NCBI RefSeq assembly: GCF_001039355.2
Contig: NW_019774380.1
Coordinates: 181,176-245,175 of the forward strand
From: Lingula anatina
Lineage: Eukaryota > Brachiopoda > Lingulata > Lingulida > Lingulidae
Reading direction: 5' to 3'
Length of the DNA: 64,000 nt
The notes below the pieces were generated by a model. That model saw only the letters and a list, made by a program, of their open reading frames with translations, was not told where the DNA came from and did not search any database. Of this stretch, positions 40,431 through 53,300 are shown piece after piece. The position numbers and the translations under genes were made by a program. Positions within the stretch are counted from its first letter, which is position 1. Each line of letters opens with the position of its first letter.

Positions 40431-43400
40431 CTATGTGCAACATATGTCGATGTGTTCTAGAAGATCCAGATGCTGACTGGGTAGGTACTCTTTCCAACAC
40501 TTGGGACATCGTAGTATTTCTTGGAACTCATAACCGCCGGTGGCACCCTCTACAATTCTGCTACCCCCGACTACCATTTTGCTCGTGGGCAACGATTTGG
40601 AGTTATGCTCGGGGCTAATTTTCTGCCACACGTGGTCGGCTTCTGGTGTTAGCTGTAAGTTTAGGCTCTGTGCAGTTTGGTAATTGGTAGTTTCACTGGA
40701 TAAAGGGGATTCCACTTTTTCGGTTCTCTTGCTGCATGGAGTGGTGTCTGCCTGCTGAAAAAAATTTGAACGATATTATGTTTCAGTATAAAATATATAT
40801 ACAATGTAACTTGCATCAAGACTCATCATCTTTCACATGTCTAGGAGATGGGGATATGGATACATAAGAATCTATGGTCTGATGTTTTTAGGTCTGACAT
40901 TTACCGTGAGAGACATTCTGTTTTAACAACATAAGCCGATGGAAATCATTCTCGTTTCTGAAACGCTACACTAAACCTCAAAAACCCCTCTGGATGACCA
41001 TTAAAATATACCAACCACCAAGTACGCAAAGAACATTGGGGGGGGGGGGGGGGGGCAACAGAGATGCTTGTTGCTAGACGTGGTTCAGAAGGTTTAATCA
41101 AAATTGTGAATGGAACATTGTGCAGTTTTCTTTACAACATTGTGACACAGATTTTATTTTAGTTTCAAGTTTTTTGTTTTTGTTTATTTGAAGCTTATGA
41201 AAAATGGTCTTACTCGAACTTGAACGAGTTTTCAGGGTCCAAATATCCGTGAAACAAGACTGAGAAAGCGGATTCTATACAAACTAGAGTGTGACTTTGT
41301 AAAGATGACAGTTCCCCTGTCTGTGTCAAGAAAATTATGAATAAAGGGACTAAAATGGCAGTTGAGGAACGAAAAGAATGGTTGCTGAACTTCGCATTGC
41401 AAGATACATAGGTAGCAGTAGCAATTCATTGATGCAGTTAAGCATTTAAATAATCTGAATTTAAAAAATAACTAAAATTCAACGGAAAAAGAAAACAATT
41501 TGACTCACTTGTCTCTGCTCCTCCTGCAATTTTATGAGCTTTCTGAAAACCATTTCTTTTTCTTGTCGTTCCGTATTGAAGTCCTCCATGTACTGTTTTA
41601 GCTGCTCTCTCAAAAAGGTAACCTGAACTTTGTAATCATTCAGTTCTGCCGTCAATGACGAATGTTCTCTCGAAGATTTTTCGTTTGCTGCACTTTGTCG
41701 TTTCAGATGATGTATTTCTTCATTTTTCATCTTTATTTTTTGTTTTAATTCTGCTATTGTTAACTGTATCTGAAAAAAGCTTAACTATGATAAAATTCGG
41801 TTATGGGATCTGAGTGTTAGTGGTGTGTACAAGTACATTTCAAGTGAATACTAAAATTAAGCACTTACATAATTTCCATTTTTGTATACAAAGACGTATG
41901 TTTAATATTCAAGCAATCCCATCTAATAAGTGTCTGAGCTAAAAAAAAAATAAGGCTTAGTGTAGTTGTACCCCGCAAAACAACAAACAAAACTTCAAAA
42001 TGCAGTCTTTCAAATGACCAGAATTTTTAAGCAAACAGAAGATCTAATTTTACCATACCTTATTGTAAGCGATCTTTTGATCGCTGAGTTTAAGCTGAAG
42101 TTCCTTTACGTAACGTTCTCGGTCTTCATTGTACGCATACCACTGTTTATTGGCATCAATGAGCTGAAGATTAATACGTTACAACAAATGGTTCTTTATC
42201 CAAACTGGGGTTTGTATTAAGACACCATCTTAACATACGGCTTCTTGCGATTACAGGAAAAGCTCGCTGAATCTGTCATTAATATACAGCCTCATATGGC
42301 GAATGATTATATACGGACATTCGCCAACTTACAACGTCTTCGTAAAAAAGTGTCTGAGCAGTAGATGCATGTATACTGCGTCAAATAAATTGACTTAATA
42401 AGTCATGCAAGTGTATATTTTGACAAAGTCGAAATCATATTGTCATTTTGTTGCTTTACATTGCAGCAATTACAATTACCATCTTAAACAGTATTAGAAC
42501 GTATACTCACAATCAAGCCATAGAATTGACTGACTTCCAGCTAAAATGAATATCGTGTCTCACTAACTTTTATTGCTGGTTTCTTTCTTACCTCATTTAC
42601 TTTGCTTTTCAGTTTCTTCACATTCTACAAAGACAAAAACATGATAAAACACCTAAAGGCAATAATTCGAATCCCTAATGGAAATAGCTGTAACTGAATT
42701 AAGATGCGTTCAATAATTGAAGTTTTAACCACTCTGTATAAACATGTCAACTATATGTGTGTGTGTGTGTGTGTATTACTGAATGCCCACTTGTGGTAAC
42801 TTTTATACATGTAAGCAGGTTATAGGTAAGTTTGTCATGTGCTGACATTGGGTGTCACTTCGATATCTTATCAAAAATGACAGCGTGCGTGGCCCACCAG
42901 GACAACAACCTACTTGAACCTATCAGCCAACCTATAATACTAATTGATTCGTAAAAAACAAGCAGCAAGGCTGTAAAATGAACAGTCATAAAAGCAAATA
43001 ATGATGCACAAAATACTTTGTTTTGTCAATTTTGATGCAATTTTACATAATGCTTACAACACCAAAATCGACGCCAAACTTTGACGAGGTAAAGGTCAAA
43101 TTAAATGGCAGCTATAAATGTTTATAATACTCTAATCAAAGCCAGAAATACATTTAAGTGCCTAAGCAAAATTATAAAAAACCAATCTCCGTATATACGA
43201 GAGCTGTGTACAATCAACTCTTCTCTATGGTTCTAAATGCTGGCGCATAACAGAAGGCCTCAGGAAGCTTTCTGCCTTTCACACCTTAAGCCCTAGAAAA
43301 ATCTTTAAAATACTCCGTCTAAAGACTATATCAAAAGGAGATATGTTAAGACAAACTAACCAGAGGAGCATGAATGAAGTCATCAGGACAAGGAGATGGA

Positions 43401-44257
43401 AATGAAAGACCCAAGTTCCACAAAAAAAGCTATGCACTGGGCACCAGAGGGACAAAGGAAAAGAGGCAGACTGAAACAACCAGGAGAAAGTTGGGGAACA
43501 ATTCAGAACTAAATGAGCGAAATTGACATGTGTTGACGTTGGCATCATTGTCCATGGTAACATACTGTAAAGCGTCGCAAAATAACGTTTAGATGTCTGT
43601 GTGACTTTCCGGTGAATATCTCAATATGTCCCGACCAGATGTCTCTCTTGTCTCTGTCTAGTTTATCGACGGCAAGTGTATCAGATAAAAATCGTCTTTA
43701 GCAAAAGAAAACGTATGCGTTTGCCGAAAAAGGTATATAACTGGCACGCCATCAATGAAAGTTAGCAAATTTGATGTGTGCTTAAAAGAAATTAAGCGCG
43801 CCCTTCTTTTACTAAGTGTGGTTTATGGAGGTCTTACGTGGGGCAGATCAAGCCCTCACACGGAGGTTAACCTTGGATTTTAACCCCTGATTCAAACTTG
43901 ACTCACGTGGGAAGCATTTGTCATGGGTTGTCATGGACTGATAAAAAAGTCAAGTTCAAAATATCATTCCTATTTTCACTCTTTGGTCAAATTTCGCCCC
44001 TTTTATGGCAACGCTTTGAGGTGCATGCGGTACCTAGCGTCAAATAGGCCGAATTCCTTATCCCGTAGTGCAGGTTAGTATGGCACGGAGTGAGCAGATG
44101 AGCCCGGTGAAACGCGTCAGAGAGTCCGCTCCCCATTCATTTGTACAAGTAAGCCGCGCCCTAGATTTTGACTCACTTAGGTCAGGCTTACCCTAACCAT
44201 TATAACTATATGGAAGGCGGACTCTCCGTCACACGGACCCTCGGTTTTGTTACACTG

Positions 44258-44288
<31 letters not shown>

Positions 44289-45124
44289 ACACTCACACCA
44301 CAACACACCAACCCCACCAAACACCACCACCAATGGCTGACTACTGAGTATGCAATAAGCATTCAGATGAAGGACCAGAATCTCACCGCCGGCGAACAAG
44401 AAAGATACCAGATGCAAACTTTCTTTCAACGTTTCCCTACCTTATTTTGTTTCGCCAGTTCTCTCTCCAGGCTCTCCTTTGCTGTCTCCTGCTCTTCGTA
44501 TTTCCAGTTCAAATTCCTTAATGTTTGTTTTAGGTGGGTTATTTCATGTTCGTAATTTGCTAACTGTTCACGCTCGTGTTTCCCCGACTGCAACCTGCAT
44601 TTCGGTGATGATGTAGCTTTCTGTTTAGATCCAGATTGAACCGGTTCTAGTTTGGAAAGCTCTGAGTTAGAAATCCGCGAATGTTCGGAAGCATTTGAAT
44701 CCGAATAACGGCGAGAGTCAAGATTGTAAACGCCACTGTCGTCGACGGTACGGGTTGGTTTGGATCTCGTAGTAGTCGGAACGTGAGCTCTTTGCTCAAC
44801 GAGTGGACTGACGGTTTTATCGGTCTGTTTACTTGAACAGTTCTCGGGTATCGTCTCCCGTTTAGGTTCGGTTGATCTCTCAAGCGAAGAGTAGTCAATA
44901 CTGGAATCACTGTGTACCACAGTTGTGTGTTTGACAGTAGGGGAGCGCGAGGCAAAGTCAGAGGGTTGCCGGGACGAAACCCTCTCTGAAACCTCCAAGT
45001 CGGGTTTTCTGCCGTGTTGTTCTCCATGTAACCCGTTACCCTTCTTGTTTTCTGCAAGGCGTTGGTCACTTTTCTTTGAGTGTTCAGGTTTTCCCGCAAG
45101 TCTCGAACCACCCTTTCCGTTCAT
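40431..45124 (-). CDS. UBAN-like coiled-coil protein with C-terminal zinc finger, paralog 1 (TNIP/NEMO/optineurin-like)
   Basis: Exons on the - strand: 45124-44441, 42624-42592, 42163-42059, 41769-41509 and 40754-40431 (TAG), all phase 0, 468 residues. Residues 1-190 are disordered and Ser/Lys-rich with DDSGVYNLDS; from about 195 a coiled coil runs to 361. The third exon carries DANKQWYAYNEDRERYVKEL, resembling the AHD1-type block of TNIP proteins. Residues 337-342 are DFNTER followed by QEKE, the UBAN signature (DFxxER) that binds linear/K63 ubiquitin. The C-terminus has a C-X2-C-X14-H-X3-C finger (444-466), like the ubiquitin-binding finger of NEMO and optineurin. A splice acceptor (CTTTTCAG at 45139-45146) precedes the chosen ATG, implying an untranslated upstream exon. 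It is likely a cytosolic regulator of NF-kB/ubiquitin signalling. It ends 547 bases from the opposing zinc-finger gene. Confidence 0.82.
43188..43535 (+). pseudogene. Decayed LINE reverse-transcriptase C-terminal fragment
   Basis: Reading from 43188 gives KTNLRIYESCVQSTLLYGSK, then CWRITEGLRKLSAFHTLSPR, then KIFKILRLKTIS, up to RTRRWK and a stop. LLYGSxCW, the His-containing block and the RRRW block are typical of the region after the reverse-transcriptase domain in RTE/CR1-like non-LTR elements. Further downstream AMHWAPEGQRKRGR (about 43429) continues in another frame. It lies antisense in the first coding intron of the UBAN paralog and is clearly non-functional. Confidence 0.75.
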
Positions 45125-45680
45125 AATATGGAAGGTTGCTGAAAAGACAGATATGCATCTTAATATATTTGTTTTCAAAAGCATCATCCTATGGTTACAC
45201 GACCTTGACTGCAATGTTGTCATCTTTCGAAAAGTTTCCTTCGCTTTCGTTTCCATTATTTGGAAATCTATAAATAACCAGTGGGCAAATCAAGAGGGGA
45301 TGACCCCGCTCTCTCCACCACCTTTAACAAGGTAAAGCAAACATAGTCACGCTCGATGGCTCACAATGAGCTTGCTTTATACAGTACAAAATACCACAAA
45401 CCGAAAAGAACCCTCCCATGGTTCCGACGTTGTTTTTCTAGCAATTAGTCGTGCAGAAGGGTTGACTCTGTAGGTGGGGTAAAGGGGGAGGGGGGGAGGA
45501 GGGAGAGTTAAAATGGAAAATAAAGTTGTGCCCCTCTGATCGCCCTTTCTTTTTACATCCTGGATCCTCCAGCGTTTATTGTGATGTTACTTGTTGCTGT
45601 GAAGTCGTAAAACATGAATGATTAAAACAATAAAACTGATGAAACTGATAAAACTTGGTTGACACCATGCATCGCGCTTT

Positions 45681-45703
45681 TGTAGTAGTAGTAGTAGTAG
45701 TAG
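45681..45703 (+). repeat. (TAG)n microsatellite
   Basis: About eight GTA/TAG units. Confidence 0.9.
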
Positions 45704-46215
45704 AAATACCTTCGTTGCCATGCATTTCATCATGGATTATCCTGTCTGTGAGAATTTTTAAAAGCAAAAGTAACTGATATTTTTTTGTTGGCCAGAACAG
45801 CATAGACGGGCTACAGAAACTTTGGAATTTTACATTTCTTTAAAGGAACTCATTCTGGCTGATGCAATATATCTAATGATAAACACCTAGGCCACCGTTC
45901 TTTATGGAATTGTTTAACGGACATATATGATTTTTTAAATTAATTCTTATTTTCATTTTTGTTTTTCTCCTCCAATTTTTGAAAGTCGAGAAAATCGGCA
46001 TATAAATAGAAAAAAAGACATTTCTTCCACAAATGCATACACCTGTTTTTGTTTGAGAAGTTCACACTCTGACGAAAAAAGTATATTTCTATCCTGATAT
46101 TGTTACAGTTTATCATTAAGAGGAACAGATGTTTTCTGTTACTTTCTGTGAAAAGAATACATTTCTGACACCTCTAAAAAGAACCCGCAGGCCCCGGCAA
46201 AGTTTTATCCCTTTC

Positions 46216-46510
46216 CAGTGGCGGATTTAAGGAGGTGTCGGGGGATTGTGACCCCTCCCCCTTTCGATTTCTGAAAAAAATCACACCAATGGTCCCTTCT
46301 TGAAATTAAAATTTTGACTAGCTGAATCACAGTTCTAAACCGTACCAAATGGCACCGTTCGCCCTTTAAAATACCAATATTTTTCAGGGCCTTTTAGTAG
46401 GCCCCGGACCCAAAGGTGGGGTGGAGGGGGCATCGAGGGTCCACTTAGCACCTGCGGCCTGTCATTCCTTACAATCGCCCCCCCTTCAAATAATCCTGGA
46501 CCCGCCCCTG
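46216..46510. mobile_element. 295-bp hAT-like MITE
   Basis: Begins CAGTGGCGGATTTAAGGAGG and ends CCTGGACCCGCCCCTG, an imperfect inverted pair of the CAGKGGCGGAT type typical of hAT-family short elements. Flanks are pyrimidine-rich and no clean 8-bp duplication can be read. A related fragment is at 18919-19085. Confidence 0.7.
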
Positions 46511-46697
46511 CTTTCCCCTTTGCTAGTGTTTCATGGAAAAACGTCGTGGGGCTCGTAAAACAAAAATTACCGAGGATGGTCTGACTTTCTTTTCCTGGCT
46601 CAGCCACATTCCTAGAAAAAGTCTCAAATCGAAACAAATCACTCGATACTATAAAATACCGCTAATCAGCCAACATGTTAACCATTTGAATTGTGAC

Positions 46698-46735
46698 ATA
46701 GATAGATAGATAGATAGATAGATAGTTAGATAGAT
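46698..46735 (+). repeat. (GATA)n microsatellite
   Basis: About nine ATAG/GATA units with one interruption. Confidence 0.9.
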
Positions 46736-49189
46736 TATTTTACCAATTATTATGTAGATATGTTCACGATTTGTTGAGGTATTCTTTTATCAAAGAAAAC
46801 AATTATTCTTATATCGCATTAGTAAATTTGCCTCAAATAAATACTCGATTGACACTTTTAGCAGGCCAGCCAAACCATGAAAGTTGTAAAAGGCACATCT
46901 GCCTATTATTCTGATCTATCGTGCAAACATGCGGACAGACTTACGAACAGGCGCGGGAACCCCGTTATCTTTCTTCGGAGAAGCACACACAAAACGCATC
47001 TAAATTAACAGTCTTCTTTAAATGTATAATCAACAGATGCAGTTTTATCCAGAACTGGCGTTTAATGTATTCTGAGGTAAGGGTGAAACTAGAAAGTAAT
47101 ATTACTGAAATCGTATCTCATTAATGTGGAATTTCGGCATTACGTTAAACGCCAACGCGTAAGTTTTGCCTAAGATCTTTTGTCACAATGTCCCTATGCA
47201 CGATTTTTGCCTAGTTCTACACGTAAAGATACCTGCGCCATTCTGAGCGAACCCCGATCACTTGCAAGTTTACGTAGACTACACGTTTGATTTGCTGTCA
47301 AAATTGTATGACAGCTCTGGTTCCAATTGCAAGAAACAACAGCAGTGCACGTCTGCTGTAGCTACAGTAACTGATGTATCTTTCGCTCACCATACTTGCA
47401 AACATACATGTAGTTACGGGTTATCTGAGAAACTGAAACGACCATGAATCAGATAATGAATATCAGCTGAAATGAACGACGCAATTTACAAATCTGCTTT
47501 TGTTTAGGAAATGCTCCCTTTCTGTTTCTTACCTACAAGACCCGCGGGAACCTGTACCTTGCCAAGCTCACCTAGGGTAGAGAAACTGAGGTTCTCAAAA
47601 TGAAAGCTTGGATTTTCCATAGTCTATATTTAGTTTCTGTCTATTATTTATATACTGTATAGGGTAGAGTTATGGCGCGTAAAGTTTTCTAGGGGAATCC
47701 CCTGGTTTCCCAGCAGGATGGAATAGATGTTGTTATGCTGTCGATAGCCCTGACCCAAAATCAATGCGGTCTATACTGGTATCAACAGAGGTTGAAATCG
47801 TTTCAAAATATAGTAAAACCAAAACGGGAATGAAATAGAAGAAGAAATATTGTAAACAAATGGATGATAGTTGACTCTCTACCCGAGTGGCTGGAGAAAT
47901 ACTCGTTAATGAGGTGCTTTGGTTTTTTTTTTTTTTTTTTTTTTTTTTTGGTTTTTTCCATTTACTAAGCGCCTCTAATGACACTATTTCCCGATAGACC
48001 ATTTTTATATGCCCCCCCCCCCCCCAAGCTTATGGAGTGAAATATAGTGGATTATTTAACAGAGCTATTTAAATTCTGATGTAATAACATATAATGGGAG
48101 AAGAATTGTTATAGTCATTAGATTAGATTAAGCCTTTAATACTAGCGCGTTCTCCGTTTTACCCCCGATTTTGCTTCAGTGGACGGAATACCAATAGACT
48201 TAGAGTTATAAGAAATCTTCGTATGAAATTCAAATTTCAAGATATATAAATTATAAGATTATTTAAAAAGGTTATTAAAAAAGCCAAACTTTTGAGAAAA
48301 ATAACAATACGAACTAACTTGGAATGTAGAAATGCTTTCTTTTATTCTCCATTTTTCTTAATTTCTTTTACTTGCATAGATGACACTGTTGCATCCATAT
48401 TATGATATTAAAATGATAGGTACCCATGTTAGCTTTGTTGCTATTTTGATTTGAACTTTGGATTCAATTATTATAGAACCCTATAGGAAATTCGTTTTTG
48501 CATATATTTTCAATTTTCCGCAAATGCTATGCGAACATTCATGTATATTATTTAAACAAAGCTGAAAAAGCTTAAATGTATTTTTCATCAAAATATTATT
48601 ATTTTAACTTCTGCACAGTAATAAAACATCGTATATGATGGCATTTAATTCTGGGACGCTATTCGTATATCACAGATTAAGAACATGCAAATTTAGCAGC
48701 TCTTCATCTTAACAACTGTTATACAATCATTCTTTGTACGTTTTACTATTTTAAATACATATTCTACTCCACTTTGAACGGCGTTAAATTTCTTTGTATC
48801 CAGAGTTTAGTTTATCTTTATCAGTGTGCAAAATATAAGAGCAACTGTGTCCTAAAATATCTTTTTAAACCTCTGTATTTCTCGCCAAAGAAAAAAAATC
48901 ACATTGAGGTTTTCAAGTTCAGACCCTTTCGAGGCTTGAACTTGATAGCAAAATAAGTTCACTAAGCTGAATGTGTTCATTGTTTTTGGATAAGCCGTGC
49001 CATCATTTTTTTTTTATTTTACTATTATTATTTTTAATTTTTTTGAGGGAAGTCATGCATGTTCCTTACAGGAGCGTCCGAATAGCATGTACCCCAGTGC
49101 ATTAGTTCACATAACATTATCAGTTCACAATATATATTTACATAAAAGTACTATTAACTTCTTTATTGCAATGACCCTGAGGTGGGGAT

Positions 49190-49194
49190 TCTCT

Positions 49195-49251
<57 letters not shown>

Positions 49252-49252
49252 A
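49190..49252 (+). repeat. (CT)n(AC)n compound microsatellite
   Basis: A CT tract followed without a break by an AC tract. Confidence 0.92.
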
Positions 49253-50308
49253 TGAAAGAACTCGGTGCTCAATATTGTGTGCATATCGATATCTTCCCTC
49301 ACATAAAAACGCTGTTTGGATTGTGTTCCAATACCTGAATATTATATGATGGCAACAATGAAGTTAATATTAGATGATATGTTTTTCCTCGGATACTATG
49401 TGTGTAGAGTCAAAAATTATCAAACCTCTATCTGTTTTCTAAAACGGGCCATTCCAAAATAAATAAATAAGAATACTTTTGCCTTGCTCTATTATTTTTA
49501 CACTTATTATTTGACACATTTTTTGTTACACTTGAGTTCCCTCGAATAGGTAAAAACATCATCAAGAATTAAATAGTGATATAAAAAACAGTTGTGCAAT
49601 TATTACACAAAACGTGTGCGTCACTGGCCCGACCCAATTGTTCACTATTTCGTGGAATGACCTGCATATCTACTAGCGTTTTAATTAATACGCTTGTTTT
49701 GTTTCTTATCCGGTATCACAGGACTAAACTGGAATAATTATGTTACTTACTTGCTCCGTTACAAGTGTTCCATACACGTTATATGTCTCTGATCATTGAT
49801 ACATGTTTTGGCAAATTTAAGTAAGATCTATCCCTTACCTATTTAATTTTTATAAATGTTTTGTATTTTAATAACTAACGGTATCACGCTATCTATTTTG
49901 TAAAAACATGCCCCCTCTCTCCATTTATGCTAGGATTGATACACAGAAAATACTAGCAAAGCCCACAGAGAGCGCTGACTTCCACCAAAAACCTGACACT
50001 GACACATTGTAGCAGTTGAGAGCACATTCATTGCACAACGACTAGACCTGATAGCACCTTTCTTGATTTTTAGTCAGGTCATTGGCTCTTGCTCCAGATT
50101 ACTTTTCAAGTCCTGGATCCTAATGGGGATCGGGGTCACAAAAACCTTACCACTTGTAAGTAATCATACTTTTGACCTAGCCTGAAATTGTCATCAAATT
50201 TCGCCCGTAACTTTTTGGTTTATTTTAGTGAAAAAAGCAATAAACGGTCGTGATAACATCACCTCTTTGGCGGAGGTATCTAGGAAATCATTCTGAGCCT
50301 TTTTGACT

Positions 50309-53300
50309 TTAATCACAGCAAATATCAATGTGCTCTAACAATTCCAAATGGCGGTGTGGCGGGTACTCTCTCCAGCATTTTGGACAACGCAGTTTTGCAT
50401 CATTTAACCCCGCGGCGCCATCAGCACAATCCATGCCTCTGTTAAAGCCTCGATCCCAAACTTCCTGATCACGTGGTTCGGTAGAGAGTCCAAATTGGTC
50501 ATTACCTGTATGACAGTCGACTTCCAGTTGTTGATGAGGAAGTCCGAAATGTGGAAAGAACCTGGCTTCCTCGGCACAGCCGCGACTGCGCAGCGTCTGA
50601 AAGTGACAATAAAAGAGAATATTTAACTCACCATCACTTTCAATATTAAGGGCAGTTTATGACGTAATGGGAAACTGGTACTGCTAGTGCTTTCACTTTC
50701 GCTTTCAAAACAAAAATTTTCCAGTGACATATACGACCCATTTTTGCTTTTTCTTTGGACTAATAGAGATAGTTAGATAAGACTCAGTTTCAAAACAAGT
50801 TTAAAGAAATTTCTGCAATTTTACAGTGGGGAATTTTAACACGTCTGTACAGAAAATTTTCTGATAAAGTTAACACTCCTTTTGGATTTATTAATTGCCA
50901 TTAACAATAGAATCGCTGTGTTTAACTTCCTGGTATGACTTTTTGATCTCATGAATACATCTCAAGTTAATGACCACTGAATCATATAACACACACACAG
51001 ATACTCTTTCCTATTGTTCGAAAACTACCGTGATAATAGAATACTTTAGCATACCACTCGGTGGTCAAGTGAACAATAACCCCTTGAGCAAAGTTTAACT
51101 TCATACACAATGTATATTTATTCAAAGTATTGTTTTTCTTTTTATCAAGGGACTAGTCATTTACTCCCTGATGATGGTGACTGACAGTCACAGAAATATT
51201 GGAGGTAATACCCACATATTTTACAAGCTCGTGATAAAAAGAAAAACAATAATTTGAATTGATACATACAGAGCTAATGAAACTGTTCTCTCAATGTATA
51301 TCAATATATTTTGATAGCCGTGACTGGCATACCTGAGGTGTTCTCGCTTCACCGTGAGGTTGACAATCTGCTACTAACTGACTTAGCTGCTCTCTTCGGA
51401 AATCTGTTGCAGCAATTCTTTGTTGAGCTTCAAATGCTGGCACCTCAACGGAAGGCCGCCCCCGGCCAGTAAGCCTACTCTGTTGGTTCTTTTGAAAATA
51501 AAATTAATGTGTATTTATAAGGAACTTTGGAAATTGTCTAAAATTTAATGAATTTACCAGACGATCAAAGGACATAGAATTGCCTATCACACCTTTAATA
51601 CCGAAGTGCAGTATTGAATGACACTGACGGACCCCCCCCCCCCACTTCCAAGAGAAAATGGTGAAATCAACACCAATCTTTCTCAACTTTATTTGTCCTT
51701 GTGTGTGTGTAGGGGGTGGGGGCATGCTTGCTGTACTGTGTAATGTACTTTAAAAAGTATTGAATGACACTGACGGACCCCCCACACCCCACTTCCAAGA
51801 GAAAATGGTGAAATCAACACCAATCTTTCTCAACTTTATTTGTCCTTGTGTGTGTGTAGGGGGTGGGGGCATGCTTGCTGTACTGTGTAATGTACTTTAA
51901 AAAGTACATCGTTATTCTCAAAGAAAGGGAAATCTTTTTGCAGGGTGCTTTTTTTGGGGTGTGGAAAAAAAACTTTTCTTTGCGACGTATTTCATATCTG
52001 CATTCTTACAAAGTGTGAGAAGAAACAAACAGAGACCGCACTTCACAAACCCTTAACTGATGAACGATGACTAATTGTTTGCAATTTTACACTGGTTTAT
52101 CAACCATTATATTAAGATTAACTTTTTTTTAAGTTGAAAACGCAATGGGCTGAGGTAATAGTTTCTCGCGTGTGAAATACCAATGTGCGGGCAAAGCAAA
52201 AACTGCACCCACCATTCCTCTGAGAGATCTGAGTTCATCTTCCAGGGTAGCCACTTTACTCTCGGCTCTCTCTCTGTCTCCGCGTTCGGCCTCGAAATCT
52301 TTTGTACATTGTCGAACTTGCTCCTGCAGCAGTTCCAACTGATCTTCACATTCCCTCAATTTGCTGCTGGAATCTGAGTCTTTCAGTTCTTTGATGGTCT
52401 GTGCAAGTCTCTTGTTATCTGCTACTAGGCGTGAGATTTCGTCTCTTAACTGAAAAGAGTAATACAGAAAAGAGTAATACATGTAATATAAATAATGGAA
52501 AAATTGAGAATACAATCTACTTTATAAAGATAAAGATTCTACCATGAAAAAGGTTTTCGTGTTCGTGTTCGCTAGATAAGAGGATAAAACAGAATTATTT
52601 TTGAGAATTAAATCTACTGACAATATCTTTAGAAAATTAAAGTGCACGTACGCACGCACTTTTATTGTTTAACTTGCAACATGCGTGAGCAAGAATAAAT
52701 ATATGCTGTAAAGAAACAGCTTAGGTTTACCTGCTGGTTTTCTGTGGAATCCTTTCTGCATTTTTCCTCCAGCCCCACTATTCTTCGAAGCAGATTCTGA
52801 ACATACTTTTCCCGTTGTGCATCGTAACTGGCCCACTCCCTGTTAGCCTCCTCAAGCTGAAGAATAGGGGAATATTTTTAGGCACAAGAAAATAAAATCC
52901 CTTCACTGCTGAATGAAATATCTAGTTATGAAAGAATAAAGAGTTTTAAAGCAGGGAGCTATGTGTACCTATTCATACAGAGAAGTCATCTGTGCTGTGA
53001 TTGATAAAGACCGCTAAATACCACCCTCTTATAGTGGGGGCTCCTAAAATAGTATACAAAATTATACTGTGCCATTGAACATTTTTGTAACAGACTACTA
53101 GCCCACCCAGTAGTCAGAGTGCAGCTAAATACTATTCCAAGCTTATGCGCTCCAAGTACATTTCAATAAATAAGATAAATTTTCATGAAAAGATCAACCA
53201 ACACTTCGGGTTCATCAGTCGTGGTGCGAAATTATAACATATAGAAAATATTCGTAACAATAATTGAATATGCGTCAGTCCGTCTCCATATAACGTAAAA

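Larger units (their letters stand above)
45125..50308. other. Intergenic stretch between the two UBAN paralogs
   Basis: The upstream side holds the 5' untranslated region of paralog 1. The rest carries a hAT-like MITE (46216-46510), several microsatellites, a 29-base poly(T) tract near 47922 and G/C-rich homopolymers. No other exon can be supported. A poly(A) signal for paralog 2 (AATAAA on the - strand) is at 50219-50224, about 85 bases past its stop. Confidence 0.6.

Noticed and set aside
40253-40618. Open frame on the + strand opposite the finger exon of UBAN paralog 1
   Set aside because: Antisense shadow of the real zinc-finger exon on the - strand.
44647-45111. 154-codon open frame on the - strand within the first exon of UBAN paralog 1
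   Set aside because: A different frame of the same exon. The frame ending in the coiled coil joins the downstream exons and is the real one.
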